Part shown: positions 45,218-53,852 of the stretch, piece after piece | Numbering within the stretch: position 1 is the stretch's first letter | How the letters are laid out: each line of letters starts with the position of its first letter | Assembly: GCA_947570135.1 (NCBI GenBank) | Contig: CANOTP010000008.1 | Location: 1-64,000, forward strand | Source: an uncultured Candidatus Melainabacteria bacterium | GTDB taxonomy: Bacteria; Cyanobacteriota; Vampirovibrionia; Gastranaerophilales; Gastranaerophilaceae | Length of the DNA: 64,000 nucleotides | Direction of reading: 5' to 3' | Program-made: the position numbers and the translations under genes | Notes under the pieces: model-generated | Seen by the model: only the letters and a program-made list of their open reading frames with translations | The model's database searches: none | What the model was told of the DNA's origin: nothing

Positions 45218-46588
45218 CTATTTTGCTATTAGTAATTTCTTTAATTCTTCTTTTGCTTTTCTAATCTTTTCTTTGGCTTTTTGAATGGCATGTTCATGTT
45301 GAACAAGTCCGTGAGCTGTTTTACCCCAGTTCATGTCTTTTTTCATGAAAAGAATTTTTGTTCCTATAAACAGAACCAACGGGAACCAGATTACAAGCAG
45401 GTAGACTGATGTGTAGACCGCTTGAATAAATGCGTCCGACCTTGGAAGATTGTCGTAACGTCTTAAGCTGTAACGACATGCCATAAAAAATCCGAACCCG
45501 ATAATGCAGCCCATAATCCCTGATGACATTAAAATATGCGGATTTGCGTCTTTTAAAAGGATTTTCATAACAAGAATGCCGATTTCTATAATAAACCATG
45601 CAGGCATGATAAATTGGGAAATGTATGCAATCATATCAAGTCTTGCACGCATGGACATTTTTTTCGAGGTAAGAATGTCCCAGAAATACTCAAGATATCT
45701 TCTGATAGTTCCTTCAAGCCACCTTCTGCGTTGTTTGTATAAAGGTGCTATATACATAATTCCTTCTTCATAAACAGCAGTATCGGGACAAAATCTTACG
45801 TCCCAGCCTTTTATATGAAGTCTTGTTGACATATCAAGGTCATCTGTAATTGTATAATTGTTCCAGCCGCCAATGTCATCAAGTGCTGTTCTTTTTATAA
45901 GTTCACCGTTACCGCGCAGTTCAACAGCTCCTTTTATTGAGTTTCTGCCGACCTGAAAGTGGGTATCCATTGTCATTTCGTTGTTTTGACAGCGGGTTAA
46001 AAGGTTGATATCTTTATTTCTTACGATTTTTCTTGCCTGAACGGCTCCGACATCTTTAGGAGCAAGTTCATATACAAGGTTTGTTAAAAAGTCGGGCTCC
46101 ATTGTAGCATCAGCATCAAATACAAGTATCGCTTCACCTTTTGCAAATGCCAAAGCGTCGTTTAATACTGCGGATTTCCCGGGGAAAGCCTCTTTCGGGC
46201 GAATGAAGGCTATAACTTTATTTGGAAACTCTCTTTCCAAATCTTCTAAAACAGATGCCGTGTTATCTGTACTTCTGTCATCAATTGCGATAACCTCAAA
46301 GTTCGGATAATCCAGATTTAAGACTGTTCTGATTGTGTTTGCAATAACTGATTCTTCGTTATGTGCAGGTATCATAATACTTACAAAGGGTTTAAAGTTT
46401 TCGTTTTTAACCTGCGGAGATTTACGGTTTTTGTGCTGTTTAATTTTGTATGCAATGTTTGTAAACAATGCATAAGTTGCCATTAATGATACTAATATAG
46501 CTAAACCCCAAACCGTATAACTTTGGAATATATAAATAAATGCAGTTAATCCCAAAACTATTAAGAATAATAATATTCTCTCTTTCAT
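45218..46588 (-). CDS. Membrane glycosyltransferase family 2 (PgaC/IcaA-like)
   Basis: About 456-aa processive-type glycosyltransferase. It has two N-terminal membrane helices, a GT-A domain with VSIMIPAHNEE, AIDDRSTDNT, the metal-binding VFDADATME, ITDDLDM and the QRRRWLEG motif typical of processive beta-glycan synthases, then three C-terminal helices. Likely product: an N-acetylglucosamine- or glucose-based exopolysaccharide (inference). A GTG at 46594 is possible, but the ATG at 46588 fits AGG better. Confidence 0.85.
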   Translation of the reverse strand: MKERILLFLIVLGLTAFIYIFQSYTVWGLAILVSLMATYALFTNIAYKIKQHKNRKSPQVKNENFKPFVSIMIPAHNEESVIANTIRTVLNLDYPNFEVIAIDDRSTDNTASVLEDLEREFPNKVIAFIRPKEAFPGKSAVLNDALAFAKGEAILVFDADATMEPDFLTNLVYELAPKDVGAVQARKIVRNKDINLLTRCQNNEMTMDTHFQVGRNSIKGAVELRGNGELIKRTALDDIGGWNNYTITDDLDMSTRLHIKGWDVRFCPDTAVYEEGIMYIAPLYKQRRRWLEGTIRRYLEYFWDILTSKKMSMRARLDMIAYISQFIMPAWFIIEIGILVMKILLKDANPHILMSSGIMGCIIGFGFFMACRYSLRRYDNLPRSDAFIQAVYTSVYLLVIWFPLVLFIGTKILFMKKDMNWGKTAHGLVQHEHAIQKAKEKIRKAKEELKKLLIAK

Positions 46589-46766
46589 ATTCACCTAATC
46601 TTTTTCCTGACTATTCCAATAATATTTTAGCAGAAAAAACCTAAAAACACTTATTTATTAAGCATATTGATACAATTATTATTTTGTTTTCCTGGATATA
46701 TACCCGTAAAATCTCAATCGTTAAGATGTTTTTTCTGTTAATAAGTGTTAAAATTCTTTAAGGCTG

Positions 46767-46794
46767 TTGCATTCGGAGAAATTTTTTATATAAT
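46767..46794 (+). promoter_or_regulatory. Sigma70 promoter of the HU gene
   Basis: TTGCAT (46767) and a perfect TATAAT (46789) with 16-bp spacing; start codon 33 nt downstream. Confidence 0.82.
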
Positions 46795-46826
46795 AAGAGA
46801 GTACACAAATAAGAAGGAGTTTTATT

Positions 46827-47105
46827 ATGAACAAAGAAGAATTAGTACAAGAAATTTCTAAAAAAGCTAACGTTACACAAAAAGAAGCAGCTGAAGTTTT
46901 ATCTTCATTAGTTGATACAATTCAAAAAACAGTTGCAAAAGGTAAAAAAGTTACTTTAGTAGGATTTGGTACTTTTGAACCTCGTAAGAGAGCTGCAAGA
47001 ACAGGCAGAAACCCTCAAACAGGTAAAGAATTAAAAATCCCTGCTAAAACAGTTCCTGCTTTCTCAGCCGGTAAAAAATTCAAAACGGTTGTTAACGGAA
47101 AATAG
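46827..47105 (+). CDS. HU-family DNA-binding protein
   Basis: 92-aa histone-like protein that bends DNA non-specifically and compacts the nucleoid. It has the arm motif GFGTFEPRKRAARTGRNPQTG and the N-terminal helical dimer core NKEELVQEISKKANVTQKEA. Good AAGGAG site, strong promoter and strong terminator; expected to be abundantly expressed. Confidence 0.96.
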   Translation: MNKEELVQEISKKANVTQKEAAEVLSSLVDTIQKTVAKGKKVTLVGFGTFEPRKRAARTGRNPQTGKELKIPAKTVPAFSAGKKFKTVVNGK

Positions 47106-47130
47106 TTTTTAATTTATATAAAACAATTTT

Positions 47131-47162
47131 GAACCTCGATAGATTTATCGAGGTTCTTTTTT
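47131..47162 (+). terminator. Terminator of the HU gene
   Basis: 10-bp stem GAACCTCGAT / ATCGAGGTTC with loop AGATTT, followed by six T. Confidence 0.95.
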
Positions 47163-47229
47163 GAGGGTAAATATATTGCCTCGCTGTTTTTTGTGGTATA
47201 GTGGATAAAGGATATGAGGAAATAAAATA

Positions 47230-47847
47230 ATGTTGGATAGTATTTTAGCAGGGTTAATAGGCTGGATAGAAAGCGTTATTACAGCAATGGGTCCGTCAGG
47301 GATTGCTCTTTTAATGGCAATTGAGTCATGTAATATTCCATTACCGAGTGAAGCGGTTTTGCCGTTTGCGGGGTATTTGGTATCCAAGGGTGAAATGGGG
47401 TTTCATGCCGCAGCTTTTGCAGGGGCAATCGGTTGTGTAATCGGTTCAATTCCGTCTTATTACTTGGGGTATTTTGGCGGAAGAAAATTCTTTGAAAAGT
47501 ACGGAAAATATGTACTTGTTTCAAAAAAAGACTTGGATGATGCAGACAAATGGGTTGAAAAATACGGTGATTGGGCATTTTTTATTTGCAGAATGCTCCC
47601 TGTGATAAGAACTTTTATTTCGCTTCCTGCAGGGATTTTAAAAGCAAGAAAGAGAACTTTTTTTACTTTAACGTTTTTGGGCTCGCTTGTTTGGAGTTAC
47701 CTGCTTGTTTATGTCGGGGTGAAGTTAGGCGAACATCTTGATAACTTAAAAGCTGTTTGGCACAAGTTTGATATAGTTATAATTTTGGCATGTTTAATTT
47801 TAGGCGGAATTTATATATACAAACATGTTAAACATTTGAAAGATTAA
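47230..47847 (+). CDS. DedA-family membrane protein
   Basis: 205-aa polytopic inner-membrane protein (VTT/DedA family). It shows ESCNIPLPSEAVLPFAGYL, the buried-acid motif near the start, GCVIGSIPSYYLGYFGGR, and FICRMLPVIRTFISLPAGI, the conserved F/R/P segment. DedA proteins have been linked to lipid scrambling and undecaprenyl-phosphate recycling. Monocistronic. Confidence 0.9.
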   Translation: MLDSILAGLIGWIESVITAMGPSGIALLMAIESCNIPLPSEAVLPFAGYLVSKGEMGFHAAAFAGAIGCVIGSIPSYYLGYFGGRKFFEKYGKYVLVSKKDLDDADKWVEKYGDWAFFICRMLPVIRTFISLPAGILKARKRTFFTLTFLGSLVWSYLLVYVGVKLGEHLDNLKAVWHKFDIVIILACLILGGIYIYKHVKHLKD

Positions 47848-47906
47848 AAGAGAAAAGGGGTAAATATAATGTGCCTCTAAATTTGAAAGATAAAGGAGAT
47901 AAAAGA

Positions 47907-48625
47907 ATGAAAAAGCAGACTACAGTTAGAATTTCGGGGGGGGTAACTTTTATAGCTCCTTAGGATTTACTTTGGCTGAGCTATTAATCACACTAGGGAT
48001 TATCGGGGTAGTTGCGGCGATGACTATACCCGGGCTGAGGACAAAAATTCGAAAATCTCAGGTTCAAACAGGGGTTAAAGCTGCATATAGTATTTTTTCT
48101 CAGGCAACTAAATTATCAATAAATGAAAATGGCGGTATTTCAGGTTGGGACATTGAGAATGAAGCAGAGTTTTCGGATAAGTATATGGTTCCTTATTTAA
48201 CAAGTGTAACAAAGTTAAAAAACAGGTATACAATGCATACCTTGTATGATGCTGATAATAATGGGAATTCTTTTTTATTTTGGCAGCCTCCGTTTTATCA
48301 ATTACAAAACGGCATGATTTTTACTTGTCACAGGGGGAATGGTTCAGGCATAAAGAATATGATGTTAATCGTTGATATAAACGGTCAAAAAGGTCCAAAT
48401 ACTTTAGGCACTGACGGTTTTGTCTTTGGTTTTAGTAAAGATAAAGATACTTTACTTCCCGGGGGAGCAAGTTGCACAAAAGAAGAAATAATGACAGGTA
48501 AGGGTTGCAGTACTTATGAAGGTTGTTTTAAAGGTGCCGGTTGGAAAGCTTATCAGGGAATGCATTGCGCAGGGTTACTCCAGAAAAATAACTGGGTAAT
48601 ACCTAAAGATTATCCGTTAAAATAG
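47907..48625 (+). CDS. Type IV pseudopilin, out of frame at a G8 tract
   Basis: AAGGAGA precedes the ATG at 47907. The ATG frame reads MKKQTTVRISGGVTFIAP and stops at TAG (47961). The pilin frame, offset by -1, reads GNFYSSLGFTLAELLITLG and continues to 48625. It has the GF cleavage site, Glu at +5 and the DINGQKGPNTLGTDGF motif. The junction is a run of eight G (47936-47943). Nine G, or a -1 slip on GGG GGG, joins the two frames without any other change. The same structure recurs at 55246. As sequenced it would make only an 18-residue peptide unless frameshifting occurs. Confidence 0.8.
47936..47943 (+). repeat. G8 homopolymer at the leader-pilin frame junction (locus 1)
   Basis: The context TCGGGGGGGGTAACTTTT is identical to that at 55273. 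Eight consecutive G is exceptional in this AT-rich sequence. Nine would put the pilin in frame; seven would create a TAA at once. Confidence 0.92.
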
Positions 48626-48665
48626 ACGGGAATACATCCCGATTTGAGCAAAACCTGCAAGAATC

Positions 48666-49928
48666 TTAGTTGTTAACTTTTTTAGCAATAACCAATGCAT
48701 TTGATAGAGCGATGCCTCCGTTTTGTTGCGGTCTGTTTACTATTTGACCGTTAACGTACATTACGGTTGAGCCGCCGCCGTCAAGATTAATAGCGTTTGT
48801 ACATCCCAGTTCTTTCATCAGGTTTGCAAGCTCAACAAGTGTCAAACCGATAGAACTGCCCTCTCTTCCGTCTGCTGCGACTAAGATAAGGTCATTGTCT
48901 TTTGTGTACCCTATAGCCGTCCTCGGGTTTCGTCCCCCTATAGATTGAAGCTTTTGGGCAGTCATATCGATAAATATTTGATAATCCTTAACTAAGTAAG
49001 GTCCTCCGCTTATTATGTGTTTAACATTTTCCCATTTTGGGTTTGTGTTAATCCGAATATCAACTTCTTCGGCTCCGAAAAGTTTACCCAGTTTTGATTT
49101 CGGCCCGACAAGGACGTAACCGTTTTCGGGAATGGAAAGGGGATTGGCGGACGCAGCCGTAATTTTGTTTCCGACTATTTGAAGTTGGACACCATACTGA
49201 GGTGAGGCAGGAGCGTATGTTCCCCAATCCCGAGTATATGCTAAAATATATGAGGATAACATTCTTGGCTGGTTTATGTTGTCAATTTTTATTGTTTGGT
49301 TGTTGCCAGTAATTTTCGCATCAAGCTGAACACGCCCGACATCATAACCGTTTTCAAAGATGCCTAATGCAACTCTATCGTAAATCGGACCCGTGTAGAT
49401 TTTTTTATCTATCATAAGTGTTCCTAAAGGGACGCCTGTTTGCGGTTTGAAAAATCCACCGTTAATTGCGGCTATTGCATTTGTGCGTTGCGCGATATTT
49501 CTTAACGTTCTTTTATGCGGTAAAGTTTGAGATGCGGTTGCGGGTTTTACCTCGTAATCTGTTGCGACTTTTTGATTTACTTCAACGATATTAATTCTTA
49601 CGGGACGTCCGTTGTAGTATTTAACCGTTTTGATATGCTTAACCCCGTCAGCTACAGCATTAACCTTTAAACCTTTGTATTTTTCGGCTATTCTTTCTTC
49701 AAATTTTTCTTTTTTAACGGTCGGGTTAAGTTCTTCAATTATATAGCTTCCTGTTTGTTTAAGGCTTTGTGTTGTAATCGCTGAATTTGCGATTAAATCG
49801 TTAGCCAAAATAGGAGGCTGAAACAGGGTATTTGTAAGGAAAAACACTGTGAAAAGCGAAAATGTGAGAACATATTCGCATGTCCTTAGCGGAATAATAA
49901 ATTGTTTGCGCTCGATTAGTGTATCCAT
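48666..49928 (-). CDS. Phosphodiester glycosidase family (NAGPA/DUF2233) exported protein
   Basis: 420-aa protein with an N-terminal membrane anchor or signal (about 14-36, TCEYVLTFSLFTVFFLTN). The C-terminal domain (about 150-420) carries AAINGGFFKPQTGVPLG, the GGRNPRTAIGYT motif, LVAADGREGSSIGLTL and NLDGGGSTVMYV, all hallmarks of the NAGPA-like fold. Bacterial members are implicated in exopolysaccharide or cell-wall glycan processing (for example B. subtilis YoeB-independent NAGPA proteins); the substrate here is unknown. It has a long structured 5' leader. Confidence 0.87.
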   Translation of the reverse strand: MDTLIERKQFIIPLRTCEYVLTFSLFTVFFLTNTLFQPPILANDLIANSAITTQSLKQTGSYIIEELNPTVKKEKFEERIAEKYKGLKVNAVADGVKHIKTVKYYNGRPVRINIVEVNQKVATDYEVKPATASQTLPHKRTLRNIAQRTNAIAAINGGFFKPQTGVPLGTLMIDKKIYTGPIYDRVALGIFENGYDVGRVQLDAKITGNNQTIKIDNINQPRMLSSYILAYTRDWGTYAPASPQYGVQLQIVGNKITAASANPLSIPENGYVLVGPKSKLGKLFGAEEVDIRINTNPKWENVKHIISGGPYLVKDYQIFIDMTAQKLQSIGGRNPRTAIGYTKDNDLILVAADGREGSSIGLTLVELANLMKELGCTNAINLDGGGSTVMYVNGQIVNRPQQNGGIALSNALVIAKKVNN

Positions 49929-50037
49929 AGCATCACCTGTAGTGTTGGGTAACTCGGATACCTTTTTGATTTTAGAGTGGTGTGGGGAATAACACTCGTC
50001 AGAAGCCTATGAGGGCAAATAGGGTGTTCCTACTATT
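49929..50037 (-). promoter_or_regulatory. Structured 5' leader of the NAGPA-like gene, candidate cis-regulatory RNA
   Basis: About 100 nt of untranslated leader, GC-richer than other intergenic DNA. On the minus strand it holds CCTAT-N8-ATAGG, GAGTG-N13-CACTC and GGTA-N7-TACC hairpins. A single GTGTT (in GAGTGTT) can pair with AACAC upstream (GGAACACCC) or with AACACT just before the AGGTGA ribosome binding site, giving two exclusive folds. It matches no riboswitch class I know. Confidence 0.4.
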
Positions 50038-50066
50038 AGTGTAACATATTTTTACAAATACTTCAA
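50038..50066 (-). promoter_or_regulatory. Promoter of the NAGPA-like gene
   Basis: On the minus strand, TTGAAG and TACACT with 17-bp spacing, placing transcription start near 50030. Confidence 0.55.
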
Positions 50067-50110
50067 TCCTTTTAGCAGTAAGGGTTTTACAAAACTAAAT
50101 AGTGGCAAAG

Positions 50111-50317
50111 TTACACTATTTCGGAATTGTATTGTTGATGATATATGTAAATTTTTTCTTTTAATTCTTCTGCCGCTTTTGCAACAATTGTTGCCAGAGT
50201 TGGTATATCATGAGGTTTTAGGTTTCCTTCATCGTTAATAATTAATTCTTCTAAAATTCTTTACAAAGATTCTAACTCGGCGCTTTTTATTGCTATTATA
50301 CTTAATTCGTTATTCAT
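50111..50317 (-). pseudogene. Small gene (69 codons) interrupted by an in-frame TAA
   Basis: GGAG lies 7 nt before an ATG. The frame reads MNNELSIIAIKSAELESL, then TAA (50261-50263), then continues 49 codons in the same frame (RILEELIINDEGNLKPHD... ending YNSEIV) to a second TAA. The join ESL-stop-RILEEL looks like one helical protein in which a single base has changed (for example TTA to TAA). There is no start codon after the stop that would rescue the second part. No family is recognised. Confidence 0.6.
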
Positions 50318-50486
50318 TTAATGCTCCATTATTTATTGCCAAATTTATAATAATGGATTTTGTTTAATAATTGAAGTTATAAATCTGCGTATTAGCTACG
50401 CAGTTTAACCCGACGAAGGAAAAGTAAAAGTGTTAACCTTACAATTGGAGCTGCTGTTAGTAGCATAGTACCCCGTCCGGCGAGGA
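50318..50486. other. Intergenic region with a short hairpin
   Basis: No open frame of note. A 7-bp stem CTGCGTA / TACGCAG lies at 50385-50403, and a GC-richer segment (50440-50486) adjoins the helicase stop. That segment may form a weak stem but lacks a T tract. Nothing else can be assigned. Confidence 0.4.
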
Positions 50487-52775
50487 CTAGTCTACGTCGA
50501 CAGGTGCGCGTAAGATTTTTTCGACTGCTTCGCGAGCAGTAAAGACAAGCGCTTCAGGCACATTATCAATTACGGTAAGCTGGCGAAGAACATCAACTAC
50601 ACGCTTAAACGCTCTTACAATATCGCCTTCACCCATTTCAACCTGTCCTGCAACAGTTTCCCACTCGGCGCCTTCGACCCAGAGTTCAATAAGCGATGAA
50701 AAATAAGGGTTAATATTTAACGGCGCGTCTATCTCGTGGCGGGTTTGGGCTTTATAAAGCTTTTTCTTGATATTTCTGATTTGATTGAGAGTTTTTCTCA
50801 CAGGCTCAGAAAACGGAATGTACGGAATTTCTATCCTTAACTCCTCAGTCGTAATCGCGCAAATTACCCCTGCAAGCTGTGACGGTGTAAGGTTTTCCAA
50901 CACCCCTGAGAAAATTATTTCGGCAAGGAAAAGTTCGTTTTCAGAGCGCAGTTGTGAAGTTGTTTTACCTCGTTCTGTCGGGTAATCGTTTTTTAAATAT
51001 CCGTATTCTTCAAGTACCGCACGGTGAGCTAAAAACTTGTTCCAGTAAATGTCTTTTTGGCGTTCGATTTCGCGTTCAAGTTTTTGTTTTTTAGATTCAA
51101 TTCGTTTAATTACTTCGATATTTTTTGCGTGTTTTTTGTAGTGTTTGCACATATCGCAGGCAAAACTTTGGAGTTTCTTTAAGTCAGCCTTGTTACGTTC
51201 TCCAAATTCAATAACCTCAGGCGATAGAGGTCTGCGCTTTGCTTTTTCCTGACGGAGAATTTTTTTATAAGTTTGTCGGTTTTGAACGTATAAAAATCTC
51301 AGTTTATCATATTCAAACAGTTTTTCATCAGAAAGTTTGCTCGGGCAGACAAAATTTCGCTCGGAGATTTCAAAGTCATACTCTTCAAGCTGAGCAAGAA
51401 TCGGTTTAAGTCTGAAGTCAGATGAGTAGTACCCGAAACTTTTCAGTATAAGCTCTTTTGACTCATCAAGTGTAAATCTTTGAAGCAGGTTCAAAACCAT
51501 TGAATAGCTCGGTGAAAAACGGCTTTCTAAAGGATTTGAACTGCTTAAGACAAGTTCGGCAACTTCATCGGGTGTTTGGAAAGATGTTCCTACAATTGTT
51601 ACATACCCGACTTCATCCATTCCGCGGCGTCCCGCACGACCTGACATTTGAAGAAACTCATTTGCCGTCAGCATTCTATGCCCTGAGTCTGTTCGTTTGC
51701 TTGTTGAACTTATGACGGTTGAGCGGGCAGGCATATTTATACCTGCTGCAAGTGTTTCTGTTGCAAAAACAACCTTAATAAGCCCTTGTTGGAAAAGTTT
51801 TTCTACAAGATTTTTCCAGGCAGGCAACAACCCTGCATGGTGAGATGCTACACCCTGAATTAAATATTCAATGTGCTTGTTTCCGTAAAGATGCGGATTT
51901 TCTGCTATAAATTCATCTATAAACTCTTTTATCCTGATTTGCTCGGCTTTTGTGTTTAAGCCTAACCCTGAACATTTTTCCATTTGCTCATCACATTTTT
52001 TACGGGAAAACGTGAAATAAATCGCAGGAAGCATGTCATTATCCGCAAGGTTTCTTATTATTTGTTTTACATAAGTTTTTTTGCGCTTATCTTTTCCTTT
52101 TGCCCACATTGGTTTTTCCGGGCGGATTTTTTTGTTAAGCTTTCCGTCAGGTGTTAATAGTGGCAAAAGTTTATAAGGTTGTGAACTGTCAAAGTAATGA
52201 AACCTTAAAGGAACAGGACGAAAATCCGTATTAACAAGCTTTGTTTTTGAGTGAACTGTGTTTATCCAGTTTGTAAGTTCATCACAGTTTGCAACGGTTG
52301 CAGAAAGCGCAATTATTTGAATATTTGTCGGGCAGTAAATTATACTTTCTTCCCAAACAGTGCCGCGCTGTTCATCGTTCATATAGTGAACTTCGTCTAA
52401 TACAACGTAACGAACATCTTTTAAGTTATCTGCAACAGCTCCAAAGTTTGTACCGTACAGCATATTTCGAAAAACTTCAGTTGTCATTATTACAATTTGC
52501 GCGCTTCTATTTATCGAGGTATCGCCTGTTAAAAGTCCAACTTTATCTTGACCGTATTTTTCTGAAAAATCGTAGAATTTCTGGTTAGAAAGCGCTTTAA
52601 GAGGGGTTGTATAAAAAATTCTAACACCCTGTTCAAGTGCTTGGTGTATTGCATGTTGTGCAATAACAGTTTTACCGGCTCCGGTTGGAGCGCAAACAAC
52701 AACGCTTTCTCCGTTATTTATTACCTCACAGGCTTCTTTTTGAAAATCGTCCAACTCAAATGGAAATTCGAACAT
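50487..52775 (-). CDS. Ski2-like DExH-box RNA helicase
   Basis: About 762-aa superfamily 2 helicase. It has motif I APTGAGKT, Ia TTPLKALSNQK, motif II LDEVHY (DEVH), motif III ALSATVAN, motif V FATETLAAGINMPA and motif VI QMSGRAGRRG, then a C-terminal DSHCT-like helical domain. Ski2/Mtr4-type helicases unwind RNA for exosome-like decay; related proteins exist in cyanobacteria and plastids (ISE2). The ATG at 52775, 7 nt after AAGGGA, is preferred over an ATG 51 nt upstream that has no ribosome binding site. Confidence 0.9.
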   Translation of the reverse strand: MFEFPFELDDFQKEACEVINNGESVVVCAPTGAGKTVIAQHAIHQALEQGVRIFYTTPLKALSNQKFYDFSEKYGQDKVGLLTGDTSINRSAQIVIMTTEVFRNMLYGTNFGAVADNLKDVRYVVLDEVHYMNDEQRGTVWEESIIYCPTNIQIIALSATVANCDELTNWINTVHSKTKLVNTDFRPVPLRFHYFDSSQPYKLLPLLTPDGKLNKKIRPEKPMWAKGKDKRKKTYVKQIIRNLADNDMLPAIYFTFSRKKCDEQMEKCSGLGLNTKAEQIRIKEFIDEFIAENPHLYGNKHIEYLIQGVASHHAGLLPAWKNLVEKLFQQGLIKVVFATETLAAGINMPARSTVISSTSKRTDSGHRMLTANEFLQMSGRAGRRGMDEVGYVTIVGTSFQTPDEVAELVLSSSNPLESRFSPSYSMVLNLLQRFTLDESKELILKSFGYYSSDFRLKPILAQLEEYDFEISERNFVCPSKLSDEKLFEYDKLRFLYVQNRQTYKKILRQEKAKRRPLSPEVIEFGERNKADLKKLQSFACDMCKHYKKHAKNIEVIKRIESKKQKLEREIERQKDIYWNKFLAHRAVLEEYGYLKNDYPTERGKTTSQLRSENELFLAEIIFSGVLENLTPSQLAGVICAITTEELRIEIPYIPFSEPVRKTLNQIRNIKKKLYKAQTRHEIDAPLNINPYFSSLIELWVEGAEWETVAGQVEMGEGDIVRAFKRVVDVLRQLTVIDNVPEALVFTAREAVEKILRAPVDVD

Positions 52776-52923
52776 GTATTTATCCCTTAAAATGCTATTC
52801 CTATAATTATTATAACATATTTTCAAAATAATATGTATTTTTGTTACAATTTATATGAAATCAGGCAAGAAAAGATATTTATGGTTATTAGAATGTTTAA
52901 CTAAACAAAGAAAGGTATGATAG

Positions 52924-53307
52924 ATGAAAGTAGATTTTAATTCACAAGCCCAAAAATCAAATCCGCAGTTTGGACGTATTGATATAGGTTCTGCCGAGTC
53001 AACTTTAAGAAAAGTTTTAAAACCAAAAGAATGGCAGGAGTTTTCAAAGCTTATTGAAGAACAAAAATCAAATCCTGTTGGGATAAACTTATTTGGGCAC
53101 AACAATTCTAATAAATTATCAGCAAATGTTTTTACTGAGGATGTATGTATGCCTAATTCTTTTTGTAAATCTTATAGTCAGAGATTTTTAGAATCACAAT
53201 TAAAATTTATAAAAAGATGCTGTAAATATGCAAATGAGTTTCGCGATAAAATAGAAACTATGAAAAGTGTTAATGTAGATGAAATAATAAGTAATGCAAA
53301 AAAATAA
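52924..53307 (+). CDS. Hypothetical protein with N-terminal NSQ...PQFG motif
   Basis: 127-aa protein. The opening MKVDFNSQAQKSNPQFG closely matches MQVSLNSQNNVRPQFG of the next gene. After that motif the two differ, though both are helical with a WxEFxKL-type segment (EWQEFSKLIEE here, DWVEFDKLVTR there). It has several cysteines (including a CC pair) and no signal peptide or membrane segment. GAAAGG precedes the ATG. No family recognised. Confidence 0.65.
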   Translation: MKVDFNSQAQKSNPQFGRIDIGSAESTLRKVLKPKEWQEFSKLIEEQKSNPVGINLFGHNNSNKLSANVFTEDVCMPNSFCKSYSQRFLESQLKFIKRCCKYANEFRDKIETMKSVNVDEIISNAKK

Positions 53308-53317
53308 AGGAGTAAAT

Positions 53318-53791
53318 ATGCAAGTAAGTTTAAATTCACAAAACAATGTTCGTCCGCAATTTGGTATGGCAGTTAAAGCTACACCTGAAGGAATGGAAAT
53401 ATTAGGTAAAAATTTCAAAAAAATTGCAGATTGGGTAGAATTTGACAAATTAGTTACCCGCGAAGCAAATAATTCTGTAGCAGATGTATTAGTTAGTGCC
53501 GACGGTAAAAAGGTTGTTGCTCAAGTAGGTCCTCACAGATTTGAAGAAGGTTTCTTTGGCGGGTCGATGAAGGCTATCAGAAAAGCTGTAGCTAAAGCAG
53601 AAGACTTAAGAACAAGACATGACGCAGTAGCAATAGAAGCTGATGCGGATTATGCAGCTAATATCAGAAACAGAATCCAAGTTTTACCTTCTCAAAAAGC
53701 ATCTGCAGCTGAAAGTGCAGCAGATGATGTTGTTGAATTTCTCGGCGATACTCCGATAAATAGAGGCACTGTTATTGATATTAGTGAATAA
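53318..53791 (+). CDS. Hypothetical protein with N-terminal NSQ...PQFG motif
   Basis: 157-aa paralogue of the preceding protein at its N terminus (NSQ..x..PQFG) and in the WVEFDKLV segment. It then has VLVSADGKKVVAQVGPHRF and an alanine-rich helical part. AAAGGAG 5 nt before the ATG at 53318 sets the start; an in-frame codon at 53294 overlaps the upstream gene and has no site. The two genes are 10 nt apart and end at a shared terminator, so they form an operon. Confidence 0.65.
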   Translation: MQVSLNSQNNVRPQFGMAVKATPEGMEILGKNFKKIADWVEFDKLVTREANNSVADVLVSADGKKVVAQVGPHRFEEGFFGGSMKAIRKAVAKAEDLRTRHDAVAIEADADYAANIRNRIQVLPSQKASAAESAADDVVEFLGDTPINRGTVIDISE

Positions 53792-53802
53792 CTTTAGATA
53801 AA

Positions 53803-53840
53803 TAAAAAAAAGACTCCGAAAATCTCGGAGTCTTTTTTTA
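53803..53840. terminator. Terminator between the PQFG pair and serS
   Basis: 9-bp stem AGACTCCGA / TCGGAGTCT extended by A and T tracts on both sides. It works for both convergent genes. Confidence 0.92.
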
Positions 53841-53852
53841 TTCTGTTTATTA

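Noticed and set aside
49929-50040. 6S RNA or a known riboswitch
   Set aside because: The conserved cores of 6S, TPP, FMN, cobalamin, glycine, lysine, SAM, c-di-GMP and c-di-AMP classes were not recognisable.
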